Shown in pieces: positions 1-40,769 of a DNA stretch of 64,000 nt. This stretch comes from Apteryx mantelli. Taxonomy: Eukaryota; Chordata; Aves; Apterygiformes; Apterygidae. Position 1 is the first letter of the stretch; each line of letters begins with the position of its first letter. Both the position numbers and the translations under genes were made by a program. The stretch lies in NCBI RefSeq assembly GCF_036417845.1, contig NC_090020.1:49956425-50020424 (forward strand), given 5' to 3'. The notes beneath the pieces were generated by a model. The model worked only from the letters and a program-made list of their open reading frames with translations. It was not told the origin of the DNA and made no database searches.

Positions 1-30
1 AGCTTACAGTTCACTTAATTTTCTTTGTAG

Positions 31-27548
<27,518 letters not shown>

Positions 27549-28295
27549 CAAAGACTGACATTTTCTGGACCCTCTTTTAGCCATATACAGTAAACTAACA
27601 CAGTAATTGCCTTACATGACTTGAAAGATATGGACTGGATATTCTATCAGTAGCAGTATTGTTACTTCTTTCCAGGATGCAAGGTCTATTATCCCAACAG
27701 AAGAAAAATATTTTTGTATTTAAAGTTTATGCTGCACTGTGCTGCAAATGTTGTGGCACTTTTTTTTAAGAAATGGAAGATGTTTACTTTTACAGGGACC
27801 TCAACACTGCCCCATTCAGACTGGATCTTATTATAAAACTCTTCGTGTCAGAGTGGTTTTAGGCTGAACACAGTTTAAATTATGTTTGTTAATGGACATT
27901 TAAACACTGACCTGTGATCGTGTTTCAGGAAGGAATGAGGAGTTTGGTTTTTTTTTGTTTTTTTTCTTAGAAAAGAACTCTCAAGGACTTTGTTCACTTT
28001 CCAAAGCTACTTGTTTACATTGTACACTGCGACCACCTTGCCGCTTTTCATCACAAGCTTGAATATTTAAATTCTGTACCTATACCTGTAAAATAGCCAA
28101 GATTTCTCCTGTTTGTGATCAGTTGTAATGCCTTTTTACAAAACAAAAAAAAACCCACAAAAATGGCTGTAAATTATTGTAAATTAATTAAATGAGGTTT
28201 TTCCCCTCTCAGGCTTATTTTGACTGTTCCTTTCCCCACCAACTCAGGCCTTCTTATCACAAGTATGAAACAAAATCAGTGTACTTACACTTTTT

Positions 28296-28301
28296 AATAA
28301 A
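28296..28301 (+). promoter_or_regulatory. CHD1: Candidate CHD1 proximal poly(A) signal AATAAA
   Basis: First canonical AATAAA after the CHD1 stop codon, followed by GT/T-rich sequence. Confidence 0.5.
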
Positions 28302-28975
28302 ATATCTTGATGGAATCACTGTTCAGAATGTAAAAATGGGGAAAGGGAACATTTTATTCCATTTAGTGCTTCTTTTTTTATTGAATACTCTAGATACATG
28401 TTTTTGTTTTTGTTTTCTATTAAACTGTCAGTGTTGTGATTGTTGTAATGAAATGGTGAGAAATATTCAGCTAAACTGTGCTCTGGAAAGTTTTTCAGGT
28501 GCATTGGTTTTAAAGAAGCAACGTTCAATATCTGAACACTTCAGAATCCAAATCAGCCAAAATTTATTGTAAATCCATTTGTTTTCCCTCTTTAACATGG
28601 GCAATAATGTCAAATGTGCTATGCAGCCAGTTAATATTTTAGCAGATTTGAATGACTTTATTAATAGAATTGTTACAATGCACACTGATTGTACATAGAT
28701 AACTTCTATCTGACAAATTAAATTTAAACTAAAAGGATATGTGGGCTCTTGTAGTTTTCTGCTGGTGTTTTTCTACAGTGTACCTTTCTCATATTTAAGT
28801 ATAAAAATATTAAACTCTTGTAAATACTAAGTTTTAATACACAACACGAAAATCAGGGAAGATAAACTTCTAGCCTAGCATTGTGTGGTTGAAGCCATAT
28901 CTGTTGCTCCATTTTTTCCTCTTGTCTTACAATGTTGAACATTTTTTTCCCAATTAACCAATTGTATATAAAAGC

Positions 28976-28981
28976 ATTAAA
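28976..28981 (+). promoter_or_regulatory. CHD1: Candidate CHD1 distal poly(A) signal ATTAAA
   Basis: The common variant signal, downstream of three TGTANATA motifs. A further AATAAA at 30857-30862 is a less likely alternative. Confidence 0.35.
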
Positions 28982-28995
28982 ATCAAACTAAAACC

Positions 28996-31900
28996 TTTTC
29001 ACAGAGTATATGTCTGCTAGGGTCTCATTGTAGGCACAGTCACAGCTCATTTTAAGTTAATATCATTTAGCCAAGTACACTTAAGCTACTTTAGTGTAAG
29101 CTGGGACTCAGCTAGTGCTTGTTCAGTTCTTAGCTCTTCATCTTCTCAGGATTGGGAGGAGTTTGTGTTGTTCTGCTTTTGCACTTAATTGCTGAAACAG
29201 TGTTTAACTGGTGGTGCCTATCAAGGTTGTGCATGAGTGCTATGCATCTTCCTCTCCCAATGGTGAAAATCTAGAAGAGCATCAGCAACCACTGCCTTGT
29301 TCTTACTGTTTGGGTAGCGAGCTGGAGTCTTAGATCTGTCGTGATAAATTGAGCAGTCCCACCAAGTCTGGTTCACAATCAGTGCAGCCACATTAGCATG
29401 GCATTGTGGCTAAGCATGACATGACATGATATGACATGGTTAGACTGCATCCATTTTTGTTAAAGGCACCTCAGGTCTCTGACATAAGCAAGACAGAGAA
29501 TATGCTGATGGGGTGACTTTGGTCACAATCTGTGGCAATTAGTGTATTTAGGTTGTGTTAATTTTTATTTAACTGCATTACAACTGTTTAAATTTTCCCC
29601 CTTTGCTTTCAATTAAGTTGTAAATATGAAGTTTGGTGGTGGAGATAGTCTCCCAGGTTTGCTGTCTCCACTGCTTATGAGGGTGACTGTTATGATATAT
29701 ATCTTATCCAGGAGAATCCAATATCCTCTGTAAATAAGCTATTTATTCATTTTCCTTGCATGCAGACTTGATCTCTATTTTGTTCTTTTGTAATGGAAAG
29801 TCTGTGAGAACTGTGTCTGGTTCTGAAGCATCCATTTGACAACAGCCTCTTGCTTCAAATCTTAATGTTGCCATCTACAAGATGTTTTAGGAGGTAAGAA
29901 ATCTGGTGGCTTCAAGAGAACTTGTGCTCTTGATAGATTCATTTGTTTCATCTACCACGCATGGAAGTCTTGAGATTTCCATCTCAGTCATGTTAAATAT
30001 TTCTAGTCTGCCATCTCTAGTACTACTTAAAACAAGTATTTTGGTGGTCTGTCTGAAAAGGCACATTTAAAAAATGCATTGCTGCTATGAGTTTTAAGGA
30101 CAGAAATGTATTCTCTGACTGGTTACCATTAGCTCATCTGCCATTGTGTTGGCATCACTATTTACCTGTTTGTATTCAGTGTTTTCCCCGTTTTGATCTT
30201 TAGCATGAATGTCCTTGTATCAAAGCTGCACTCAAACAGCCTCTGGTTTCTGAGGGATGCTCAGTGCTGTCAAGTGCAGGACTTGCAGAGCAGTCAAGCA
30301 CCAACAGCAGCAGGATGACTGTTTCTGCAGAAAAATGTCACTCCTATGAAAAGTGATGGGCTGCCTGCCTAGGCTGAATGGCTTGGATGATGTACGTCTG
30401 CTGCCTCTCAATCTTGATCAGCTTGTTCCATCATCAACCAATGGATCACAGATATTACAGCTCAGTGCTACTTGTTACTTCAGCAGCCCTTACTGTTTTG
30501 CTGAAGAGCTTTTTCATTTAAGGTGTAAAATCCCTGTGAAGTATTGTAGTTGTGATGCATTTTTGAGGAGTGCTGTTTCAGTCTCCAGTGGACTGTTAAT
30601 GTTTAGTCCATGTTTAGTGTTAGTGGCTCAGTGTTCAGTGACAGTGGCTTTTTTGGACCATACCCTTACCTGAGAAGGTGGGAAGATTAAAAGTCAGTAA
30701 GGGAGAATCATCCTCATACAGCTTTTTTTCCTGATGGGGCACTGTATTACAAGTTTCTGCCTGGTCAAGTTTTATTTGAATAGAAAATTAACTGAATCCT
30801 AGTTTCTTTTATATTCTATGGGTGAGATGCAGTGCTCTTATTTTTACCTTTACAGAAATAAATCTTGTAGACAATGCATGTCTTCATTGTCAAAATCTTA
30901 AAGAGTAGCTGCCTCTATACGAAGACTATTCAAGTGGATAACAGACACCTGTTAGGAGTTGTCCACTTGTACTGATGAAAGTTTGCTTTACTGAACTATG
31001 CTGGGACAGGGTATGTGATGCTGTTACTAGCAGTTCTGTTCATTCTTCCAACAAGCAGTATACAAATTATGGTTGCACTTGGAAGTTACGCTGTGTTCTT
31101 AAAACTTTATACTGAAGCTTTTATTAGTGTGAAGGGCTCCAAAAGCTATATCTGAGAAATACAATTGTGTGAGACGCTGCTAGGAACAGAAAGAAAAAGG
31201 GATTCTGGAGTTCGTGATTTGTTTCTTACCTTCCTTTTCATTTTTCTCTGTAGTCCAGTTGTTCTTTCTGAGATACTGAGTTGAGAGTAACTGAGTATAG
31301 GGGAGGACATTCTGATCTACCCATCCCTGTGCCAGCCCATTGTGTGAGGTCAGTAAAAAAGTTTCCTTTAGATATGGCTAATACTAAAAAATATATATTT
31401 TTGAATGTTTCTGGCACATAGTTGCCGCTCCCTCCCCCACCACTATTACTCTAAGTTATTAATTGGTTGCTATTGTTTTATTATTTTTGAAGTTATAAAC
31501 AAGTGAAAAATTGCTTTGGGGCAAATAATGACCTTTAATGATGACAGTTAATTTGCATAAAAAAGAAAGAAGTGCTATTGTCCTGTTCAAAAGAAAATGA
31601 TAGGTTTAGAAATAGTCAATATGCAAAGAAGATAATATTCCTTTTTTAAATTGTTATTTGTAGAATCTTTTCATAAACCAATCGTGGAAGCTGCTTACTT
31701 TGTTTTACAGTCTAATGTTGAGAAAGCATTAGGCTTTTAATGTATATATCAATACAATTCCCACTTAAAATATAGGAACAGGATAAATTAAAAAAATCAG
31801 ATATGTGCTCATATTCTATATGACATGTTCTGTAGGAAAAATTGGGAGGAGGACATATTGTTTTAAAGAAAAGGGGTAAGTCTTGATTAAGTGCCTGCTT

Positions 31901-34900
31901 TTCAGTTTACTCCAGAATGTCATCATTTACATAAAATGAATTAATTAGGCATAGAAAACCTGCATGCATTTATTGTGGATTATCAAAATTGTATTTCTAA
32001 TTTGTCATCTTCTATTATACAGTGTGGTTTCTCTCCATGAATCTCCAAGTCATTCACAGAAAGTAAACTGAGCAATAGTCCTTTGAGGTATATAATGCTA
32101 TCTGGGTTTTATGAAGAAACTTGAAAGGTAAGTGATTAATGATAATTCTATGTTTACCCAACACCTGAGACCTGACTGTAACCCAGTCTATTTAATCGAA
32201 GTTCAATTCATTGCACTCCTCTTATTTTAGCTACAAGGAAAAATGTAGCCATGTTATGTTCTACATTAATATCTATAAATTATATCTGAGGTAGCTGTTC
32301 TTTGAACCTTGATTAATTGCTTAATCTTTGTGTCGCACAACCTTTGGCCACAGCAGGTAACGTGGCCTCATATGCAAGTTTCTGTACAACTAGACCTCTG
32401 CTATCATGAGACTAAAGTACATGGTATCCCTTGCCCAAATGATGGCCCATCAGCAGTCAGGCAGTATGTATCTATTTTACCTTACCCTCCAAACGTGTTT
32501 CTCGGCAGCACATGTGCTGTGTTACATGACTGAACGTGTAGAAGATACTGATCATTTGCTCTCAACCACATGGCTGCAAAGTACTACGGAGTGTTTTGGA
32601 AAAGGGTGGCAGGACACAGGCTGCCAGAACAATTCACGCATTGCCCAGGTCAACCCAGGGCCACATTTGAAGGGCCTCTGGTGAAGAGGTCTGCAAGGAA
32701 TGGGCCATGAGCCAGAGCTGGTTGGGAAACCACAGAATGGGCACATTCCTATTAAGAAAATTGATCCAGCTGTACCAGCTCTATTCTGGAACTGATTTGC
32801 AAATTTTTAATACAACATAGTAGCTTTTTGTATGGAGGTTACAAATGAAAGCCAGTGAAAATACATTATAATGACTAAAACCCATGTGAAATATTTTTCT
32901 GTTTAGGGTTTTCTGCCAGAAATATTAATCCCAGACTCAAGGAAATTAGTGAAACTAACTGTAGGATCTGGGAATTAACACAGCTGATCTCTGATAGTTT
33001 GAGGTACCATGTTTGCATCAACAAAAAGGAAGGTATTGCTAGCAGGACGGCAGTGTACCTTTGTATGGGGAGCCCTTCTCTCCACCTCTCTCCCCTACCT
33101 TCTTCTCTTCCTCACCTCTCTACTGCTTCTTAATCTGTCTGCCCAGTCCTACCCCAGTTTTCTGCCAGACCCATTATAACTGCACCCTCCAATTCCTTTT
33201 CTCCAAGGCCTCTAACTCAGTGCACTCATGCTCGTAGCCTGCAGCTGCTCTGCAGTTTCATTTTTGAACGTGCTGCTGTTTCTGTTGACTGCCAACACCC
33301 GTCCTTGCTCCTGGCTGACTGCTGTGCTTGGCGAAGCCTGCGCGGCCCTGTAAAATCAAAGCTTGAGTTCTCATTTTGGTGAGGGTTTTGGAAGTCCAGG
33401 CAGGCTGCTCCTCCCCAAAATCCACCCAGAGAGCATGTGGAGAAGAGGAAAAAGGGGACATGCTGAGGGAAAAGTTATTCATGCATTATATCTAAAATTC
33501 GGCGCAGCCAGATGTGGTCTTGGGAAATAATTAATGGACAGTCCACATCTGATTTTACAACTAAGTTGAGGGCTTAATATAATAACAGTCAGGCTAAAAA
33601 ACATGTAGAGGAATGAAGGTGAGCAAGAGAGGGTGAGGTATGCTGCAAGTCTGTTCTTAAGCTGTTAACAAGGAGCTGGCAAAACTGCTAGAACTGGTTA
33701 AACCAGAATGCGCCGGAGATGTTACCCTTCGGCTTAAGCTTTACCGCCCTTCAAAGTGTTTAATACAGATGCTGCCTAATGTTGCAATTGCCCTGTTTTT
33801 GACAGTTCGACAGCTTGTCAAAGTTGTTTAATGGTGGGTGAAATACTAAGATTGAAATGTAGTCACTCTAAGAGCAGCTACTGTCAAAGTCGCCTAGTGG
33901 ACTTTACTGAAAGTGAGATGGAGAATACATAACTATTGAAGAATTACTGAAATCTCTGAAGCAAGACTTTAAGAGTTTTGCTTTTTAAAATATAAACTTT
34001 TGGTCCAGTCAGAAAGCTGAAATATAAATCTGGGCTGAGTTCATACACTAAGGCTGAAGCCCAAAGAACATGTGTGTTTCATTGTGCTTGGAGTAATACT
34101 ATTACTATTTGTTTGCTAAAGTTAAATATTTTATTTGTCACAGGTGTTTCAACAAGCCCAGTTTTGAGTCTGTCTTCTCTGAAGATAAACATCCTGAAAT
34201 GATGTCAGAAAATCACATACCACTGATCACATGTAAGAAATGAATCAGAGCAGCTTTTATTCCTCCTGTACTCTAAGACCTCAACTGACTTTTAATTGCA
34301 ATAATTTTGATATTTGCTGAAGTAATTGGAACATTTGGAAACGAATCTTCTCAATCCTCACTTAAAACTAGCTACTGCTTTTGGTTTGCATTAACCCTAG
34401 CACTGATAATTGCCTGTATCTGTGGTGTACAGAAGAACTGACATTAACAAAAGTTTCTTTAACATTGCTTGTAAACCACAGAGGCACAAAGAGATCTTTG
34501 AAGCTTGATATATGTGAGCTTATCAAACCATCTTTCTTTTAAGTAAAGCTTGATTTAATCTTTCAGTAGAAGTTTCTGAGATACTTCAGAACATATTCTG
34601 TGTAACTATCTGTGCCTATCAGTAGGCTAAATATGTGCTGTCTAGTGAATCTTGGAACCATGAAATGTAGTGGATCACTGAACTGCACACACAGCTACTA
34701 TAGCATGCAGAATCCATAATAAGATTATCAGAAGTCCATGGCCTTAAGTGCCTTTCAGTTCTCTTTTCTGGAACCGTCTACTCTTTTTTGGCACTGTTTG
34801 CAAAGAAGTTGTTAATATAACAGCTTTCTATTTTACATTTTAATGTAAAAATTAGATTTTTTGGGGGGGTGATGCTTCTCTTTGTATAATGAAATCTGGG

Positions 34901-37900
34901 AACAGATTCTCTTTTCAGAATCGAATAAGTAAGAGATCAGTTTTAAAAGATCTGCAGTACAAAACAGTGTAATTCTATTTCACTGAAATCAATGAAAACC
35001 ATCAAATCTAGAAGGGTATGCTCTAATCCTGTCTCTTTTTCCTAGTATGAAAGTAAACAAGATTGGAAAATTACTCTTATCTCCCAAGATCTTAAGTGTT
35101 CCCTAAGTCATGTCAAATTCCAAATAATTACATCTGAAGAGTTAGGATCCAGTTACTCATTAACCTTAACATTAAAGAGAAAACATGTTCAGGAAAGAGA
35201 TATTTCATTATCAGCTTTTAATGAAAAAAAAAAAAAAAAGTGCTTGAAGTGCTGCATTTTCTTGTTTTGGTGCTTTAAAACTGTATTCTTCCCTTCAAAG
35301 GCATTGTATTGGGACAACCTCTAACCAGGAATTGAAGAGAGAGGGATCCTCACAGTGTATATCCATAGCTAGCAGACCCCTAGAAATGGAACAGTTTATG
35401 CTATGGGTCCTCCACTATTCCATCAAGTTCAGGTCAAGTTTTTAATGCACAAATTCCCATTTTATCTGGTATGTTACTATAGAATCTTTGATAAACTTCC
35501 TCACTCTGTTTTAATTAAAAGAGTCCATTATAAAGTGGATGATATTTACACTTAGACAAGAATATAACAAGACTACTAGAACAAATGGATATGAAATTTT
35601 CTGAAAGGGACAGTATGCCAAATTATTACAGTCTGCAAATATTTATATGTCTTGAAATAATGTTACCTTTGTGAAGTCCAAGGCTGTAGCCTCAAAAGAT
35701 CAGATACTGCTCTTCTTCAGTTCTAAATTCTATATAAGCTCCATAATCTTGACTGCAAGTGGAAAAAAAACCCCAAATAACTAGTTGCTCTGTCATAGCT
35801 TAAGAGACGATGGGAGAATGTGTCAAGTTTAAAGAGTTTGTGTTATTTTAAATTGCAGTCTTGAAAACCAGGAAGTATTATGCATCTTAAAGCATCGATT
35901 TACTTGTAAATTATCCAATTTACTTTTGAATTTTGGAATATTCCATCTGTACTTAAGGATCACTCTTGTAATTTGGTGGAAATTTATTCTTAATACATAA
36001 TAGGAAGATCAAAATGTTATTTAAGTATAAAACTCAACTCAAACCTTACTATTAGAACCACAACCAATGCTTCCATAATTAAAAAAATACATTGGAATTA
36101 TTCATTTTAATTTTGCTTATTAACTATGAGTCAAGTTCTTTTTTAGTTTATAACCTAAAGGCTTAATATATGGGTTTGTAGTGTAATAACATACAGAATA
36201 AGCAGGTGAACTAAGTGCCTACCATTAACAAAAGAAATCCTTTCAGTCAGTGTACAGTAAACATTCAAAACTGAGGCAAGAATATTTTTAGATGTCAGAA
36301 TATTTTCAAAATGTATTTCATGAATGTATGAGTAACTTCACATTTGCATGTGAATCACTCAAAAGTTAGGACATTCCAAAATCAAGTTTGCTTTCAAATC
36401 TTAATTCAGACCCCTGTATACCATCCTTATAATGCAATTTTAATAACAGAGTTCTAGGTTCTAGGGAACCCCACTTCATTCACTGTGGAGAGTAGATGGT
36501 AAGCACCAAGTATATAGTTATTCAGTGTTTCTTTTATTATTATTCAGTGTACGATCACAAGATGCACTCTAAGTTCTATACAGATTACAAAACTAATCAT
36601 TTCTTCTTGGGCGCACTGTGATGCGCTCAGTTTGGTATCACAAACACTTTAAAACCTATCTTTCATGAGATGAGTTGGTATTATTCCAGCATAACACTGG
36701 GGGACCTGAGACATGCATCAATTAATAGTGATGTCTTTAATGGCTGTTGTTTTTGAACACCAGAATACTTTAATTAGGGCATTTTATTGGTTGTGCATCT
36801 TTATCCCCACCTGATGCTTCCAAATATCATAATTAATTTGGTGCTTCTTTATCCCTTAATATCTTCTTTCAACCATCAGGGCTGATTCAGATCTCTTGGC
36901 CTTTCTGATTCCTTTTCATAGCTCATTGCTGAGCCTTACAGGAATGACCTCAGGTTGCAGCCAGGAAGCAACACTGCCTGTGCCAGCGCTCCTGTATGGG
37001 CAAGCCGGGAGGTGGGGAGCAGTTCCTTCGCTTGTCAGAAAAAGAGTTAGTCTGTGGGAATTCTGATTACCAAACCGAGGCTCTTCATTGGCTCTTCACT
37101 TAAAAATAAAATACTCAGCAGCTGTGAGCAGTCAAACGAGGAAGTTAAAAGCAGACATATTAACAGAGACCTGTTTGGGTTATGCCTCAGTTTGCAAATG
37201 TCAGAAAGGGGCAGCATGTAAATATGGTCCTGGTCCTCTGCGATAGAAACTCGTGTGCAGTCCTCGTCCCCTTTTTTCCCATGCCTCAAAACTGGAGCAC
37301 TACACTGAATTAAAATTTTATAGTTCAGCCTAAGAATCCCAGTGCAGTAGTGTTGTTCTGAGAAGATTGCTTCTCCTGTAGCTTTTTGGAGCAGACGTGG
37401 CCATGAGTGTCACGAGTGCAACTCCTGCCTGCATTTCTGTGAGAGAACAAATGCAAAACAGCCACCACCTCCTCTGGGTTCTCTCTTCCCATCTGTTATA
37501 GAGATGGAGAGTGGCTGAATGTGATCTTGCAACTGAACTGGTTATTGGCCTTGTTGGTGTCCCACACGTAAATACACTGGTATTCTCGGGTGCCAAAATT
37601 ACACGGAATGACAGAGAAAGCAACCTTTGGGCTATATAGTTGGCATCATCTGTGGAAAGTAGTTTCTTGAATTAGTTAGCTACTGTTTCACCAGACGTTG
37701 TGGCCGATTACTGCAGTGTATCTTGCATCTGCTTTACGAGTGTGACAACCCAATAAATCTGTAAGGCAGCAAATCTTTTGACCTTTGCCAAGCACTAAAC
37801 ATAGTTGCAAGGCAGATATCAAGTTTGGGAGACTGGCCATAAAACCACTGTTCCACAGACACAGCTGAAAAATCTCATTTCCAGCCATTTCTGTACAAAG

Positions 37901-38128
37901 TTGCTCCAAAGTCACCCATCAGGAGTTCAGTGCACAGCTGCAGGTGCCCTGTGGCAGCTGGGAGTCTCCTGACTCCCATGGTCTGCCCCTCCAGTCAGGC
38001 TTCCTGGGAGCTTTGGGACCTTCCTGTTCTCCAGCGGCAACCTGGAGAGGAGCCAGGGACTTTAGACACAGATGAGTTGTTATGACTCCTTAAACAAAAC
38101 AAAAAACAACCTTCCCCCTAAAGCAGCA
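28996..38128. other. Intergenic sequence between CHD1 and RGMB
   Basis: AT-rich DNA with no open frame above background and no recognised gene or young transposon. Small items only: an ATGAC-type pentamer run near 29416, an A16 run at 35224-35239, and a weak MIR-like segment near 32085-32185. Confidence 0.7.
32085..32185 (+). repeat. Possible ancient MIR-type SINE fragment
   Basis: The order TTTGAGGTAT, GGGTTTTATGAAGAAACT, AAAGGTAAGTGATTAATG then ACCCAACACCTGAGACC loosely follows the MIR core and 3' half. It is highly diverged; recognition is from memory. Confidence 0.25.
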
Positions 38129-38246
38129 GACTTGTGGATGCTAAGGGAAGTTATTCGCCTTGTAGTAGTTCTGATTCTTCAACTGCACCATCTTGAATAA
38201 TTGGAATTACTACAGGGTGAATAGATATCCTCAGCATCCACAAGTC
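38129..38246 (+). other. 118-nt near-perfect hairpin (long inverted repeat), possible MITE or hairpin RNA
   Basis: The arms start GACTTGTGGATGCT and end AGCATCCACAAGTC. Position i pairs with 38375 minus i without a single gap from 38129/38246 to 38182/38193. I count 43 Watson-Crick pairs, 7 G-T wobbles and 4 mismatches over 54 positions, with a loop of about 10 nt. The symmetry stops exactly at the outer GACTTG/CAAGTC ends. I recognise no family and no target-site duplication. It could be a palindromic MITE, a microRNA-like precursor, or both. Confidence 0.85.
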
Positions 38247-40562
38247 AATCATTACACTTGGCTGAGTAATATCCATTTGGCCGCCTGGATTTGGAGATTC
38301 TAGATACCAAGGAATTTGAGATTTTGGATAATAGAATAGCAAATTAGTAAAATATCAAAGGAAATTCTGCGTTATTAATGGAAATAATCTTTTCTTGGAA
38401 GTCCAGTAAGGAAAAAACAGCTTGGTTTGTTTTGTCATATTTTTCAGATCCTATTGTCCGGAAATACCTGCTGTCATTTCTGGCTTGTTGTTTTCAGAAA
38501 CTCAAAACTTTTATAACTGTGGCTTAAAAGGTTTGAGTCCCAAACTTTGCTCAGATTCTTTTGAGCCAGGTACAGGATGTTTTCGTTGTGGAGGTACAGA
38601 AACTTTAAGAAAATGTGAAATACTTAGCAAACACCCCCTCCATCTACAATAGGAGCTTAGTTCGGGTAAGGAATGAGTCTTTGAAGTGGTCTCCTGATTC
38701 CCTCCGCTTACTGCACTGTGATTTGCACGGTAGAGCAGTCTCCCTCCGCACAGACTTGATTCCTTTCAGGTGACGCTAACCAGGAAGACACGCTCCAGGA
38801 CAGCACCTAACGCACGCCAGCCCCTGTGAGCATCCAGCCACAGGAGCACGCTGACATTTGGCTCAAGTAACCTCCCTGCTCCGCGAGAGTGTTGCTGCAC
38901 CGCACTGCGTGCTAACGCAGACATAGCCTTTCTGCCCCCATAAGGAAAGCAGTGAGAGGTCGCAAAGCTACCCAAAAAGCTTTTACACTCCCCCGCCCCC
39001 CACCAAGGCAGGTCTCCTGAGGTTGGTGCTTCACAGCAGATGTGGGGATGTCATGGCTGTCCCTCGGGTGCTGCTTACTCGCTGCTTCCTGAGCTCTCCT
39101 CCTCACACTGTGTCTCCCACAGCTGCACGGACTAGCAAAGGTCTGCCTCAGTAGTGGCTGTGGTAGGAGCTAGTAGTCTTTAAATTATCACTGAAGTATT
39201 TCAATGAATTACTGAGTTATTCTCTTTGGACACCATTTGCACCAAGTATTCTGCATTGTATTAAAAATTGCTTTGGTCTGTCATTTCAATAAAAATGGTT
39301 AGAGGGAATAATTTACCATACTTATTAAGCACAGATGTTGGATCTTAATTTTAGTCTCTGCTGCCATGCCTGTTGATTAAGTGGAACGTGTTTGAAAAGA
39401 CAGATTCTTATGGATTATCCTCATTTCTTCTTCGTGATTATTTCTCCTCCTCACACAATGACCAAGAAACAGCCCTATGGCAGCAACTGTAGTTGCTTGC
39501 TTATGTGTTTCACATCTTTCAAATGCTTTAGTATTTCTAAGAACGTTTCTTAATTACTAAATGCTTTATTATTTTTGTCTTTTAATGTGATTTTAGAAAG
39601 TGAAAAGAGGAAGTGTTTGTACAAGTGAGCCACTGACCAATTTGTTAGTCTGAAAGTATTGCTTAAAGTGAAAGCTATTTTATTTACTAAGCTTCATTTT
39701 ATTTAGTAAATTTACTTTAAATCATTTAGTCTCTGTAACAGTGCATGCTTTCTTTGGCCCTTTATTCTCATTTTAAATCTTCTGATAAGAAAGAGATGCA
39801 TTTTTATAATTAGGGTTTAATATATCATTAGGAGTAATATATGGTAAAAGATGGAGGGGAAAATGTTCATTCTCTTCCCCGATATTTAAAGGACCAGTTT
39901 GAGCCACTAGAGGAAGGTGCATTTTCAGTTATGTTGAACAGCAGATGAACTAAAATGCTTCCTATGGAAAATTCAGAGCAGTGTCCATTTTAAGACTGCA
40001 TTGCTGTGGAAGTTAAATGCTTAAATAGTTAAAAGAAAACCCCTGAAAATAAAACCATGTGTAAATAGTAAATACTGATTTTTCTAAATTTACTGGTAAT
40101 GGTCAGTAATTTCAAAGAATATGCTACTCTGAATAGTTTTAATAGGGATTTTTTTTTCCCACAAAGCATTGGGGATATTCAATTATTTACTAAAAGGTAA
40201 AACTTCTGGAGATTAACCATAAGATTCTTTACATTTATTATGAGCTTTATGGATAGTTCAACAGGTGAGATTTTCGTGCTTCCCCTGATCTGTGCGTTTC
40301 TCTTAAGTTCAATTCATATGTGAAATACGTGTTAGCTGTGCTCTGGGTTCTACAGTGGAGCAATCCTCTCAGCTCCAGTACTGAAAGGCAGAGAATGAGA
40401 CAGTACAATTAATTTCAGATTTTTCTAGACTGTAAAGTAAGCCCTGTATTACTGTCCCACTAGAAGAACAATTAGATTCTAAAATGACCATCATTGCACA
40501 AATAAGAGGATGTCATTATGGCTGTTTCTGACTTCCTTTATTATTTGAATATATGTTTCTAG
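38247..40562. other. Intergenic sequence, no recognised content
   Basis: A somewhat more GC-rich patch lies at about 38700-39130, with no convincing gene, promoter or repeat. Confidence 0.7.
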
Positions 40563-40769
40563 GAAAGATGATGATACCAGAAACAGGAAAGAGAATTTGG
40601 CAGAATCCCATTTTATGGCAGAGTCATAGAATCCAGGAGAAAACCTCTGAAGTGGATGTTGCAGCTCATGGAAAAAGAAAATTAAACTTTTACCATGGAT
40701 TTGGAGAACATCACAACAGTGTTATGCAACCCATAAGACCTATGAAAATGAACAAAGGGGAGAAAGAAG
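40563..40769 (+). other. Exon-like open segment of unknown function
   Basis: A 207-nt segment open in one frame (69 codons). It is preceded by a pyrimidine-rich TTTCTAG acceptor-like site and followed by a strong GGTAAGTTTTT donor-like site. The peptide (MMIPETGKRIWQNPILWQSH and onward, ending NKGEKEG) matches nothing I recognise. It could be an exon of an lncRNA, a relic coding exon, or chance. It lies upstream of the decayed CR1 copy. Confidence 0.3.

Larger units (their letters stand above)
27549..28995 (+). other. CHD1: CHD1 3' UTR (probable extent)
   Basis: AT-rich sequence following the TAA stop. There are two candidate 3' ends: an AATAAA at 28296-28301 (UTR about 0.77 kb) and an ATTAAA at 28976-28981 (UTR about 1.45 kb). 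The stretch between them holds three Pumilio-type TGTANATA sites, at 28690-28697, 28819-28826 and 28963-28970, which supports use of the distal end. The extent is inferred, since no transcript data are available here. Confidence 0.6.

Noticed and set aside
29412-29442. Short (ATGAC)n run
   Set aside because: Only about four imperfect units; no evidence of function.
30353-30673. 106-codon plus-strand frame in the intergenic region
   Set aside because: No homology, no splice or promoter context, length within chance expectation for intergenic sequence.
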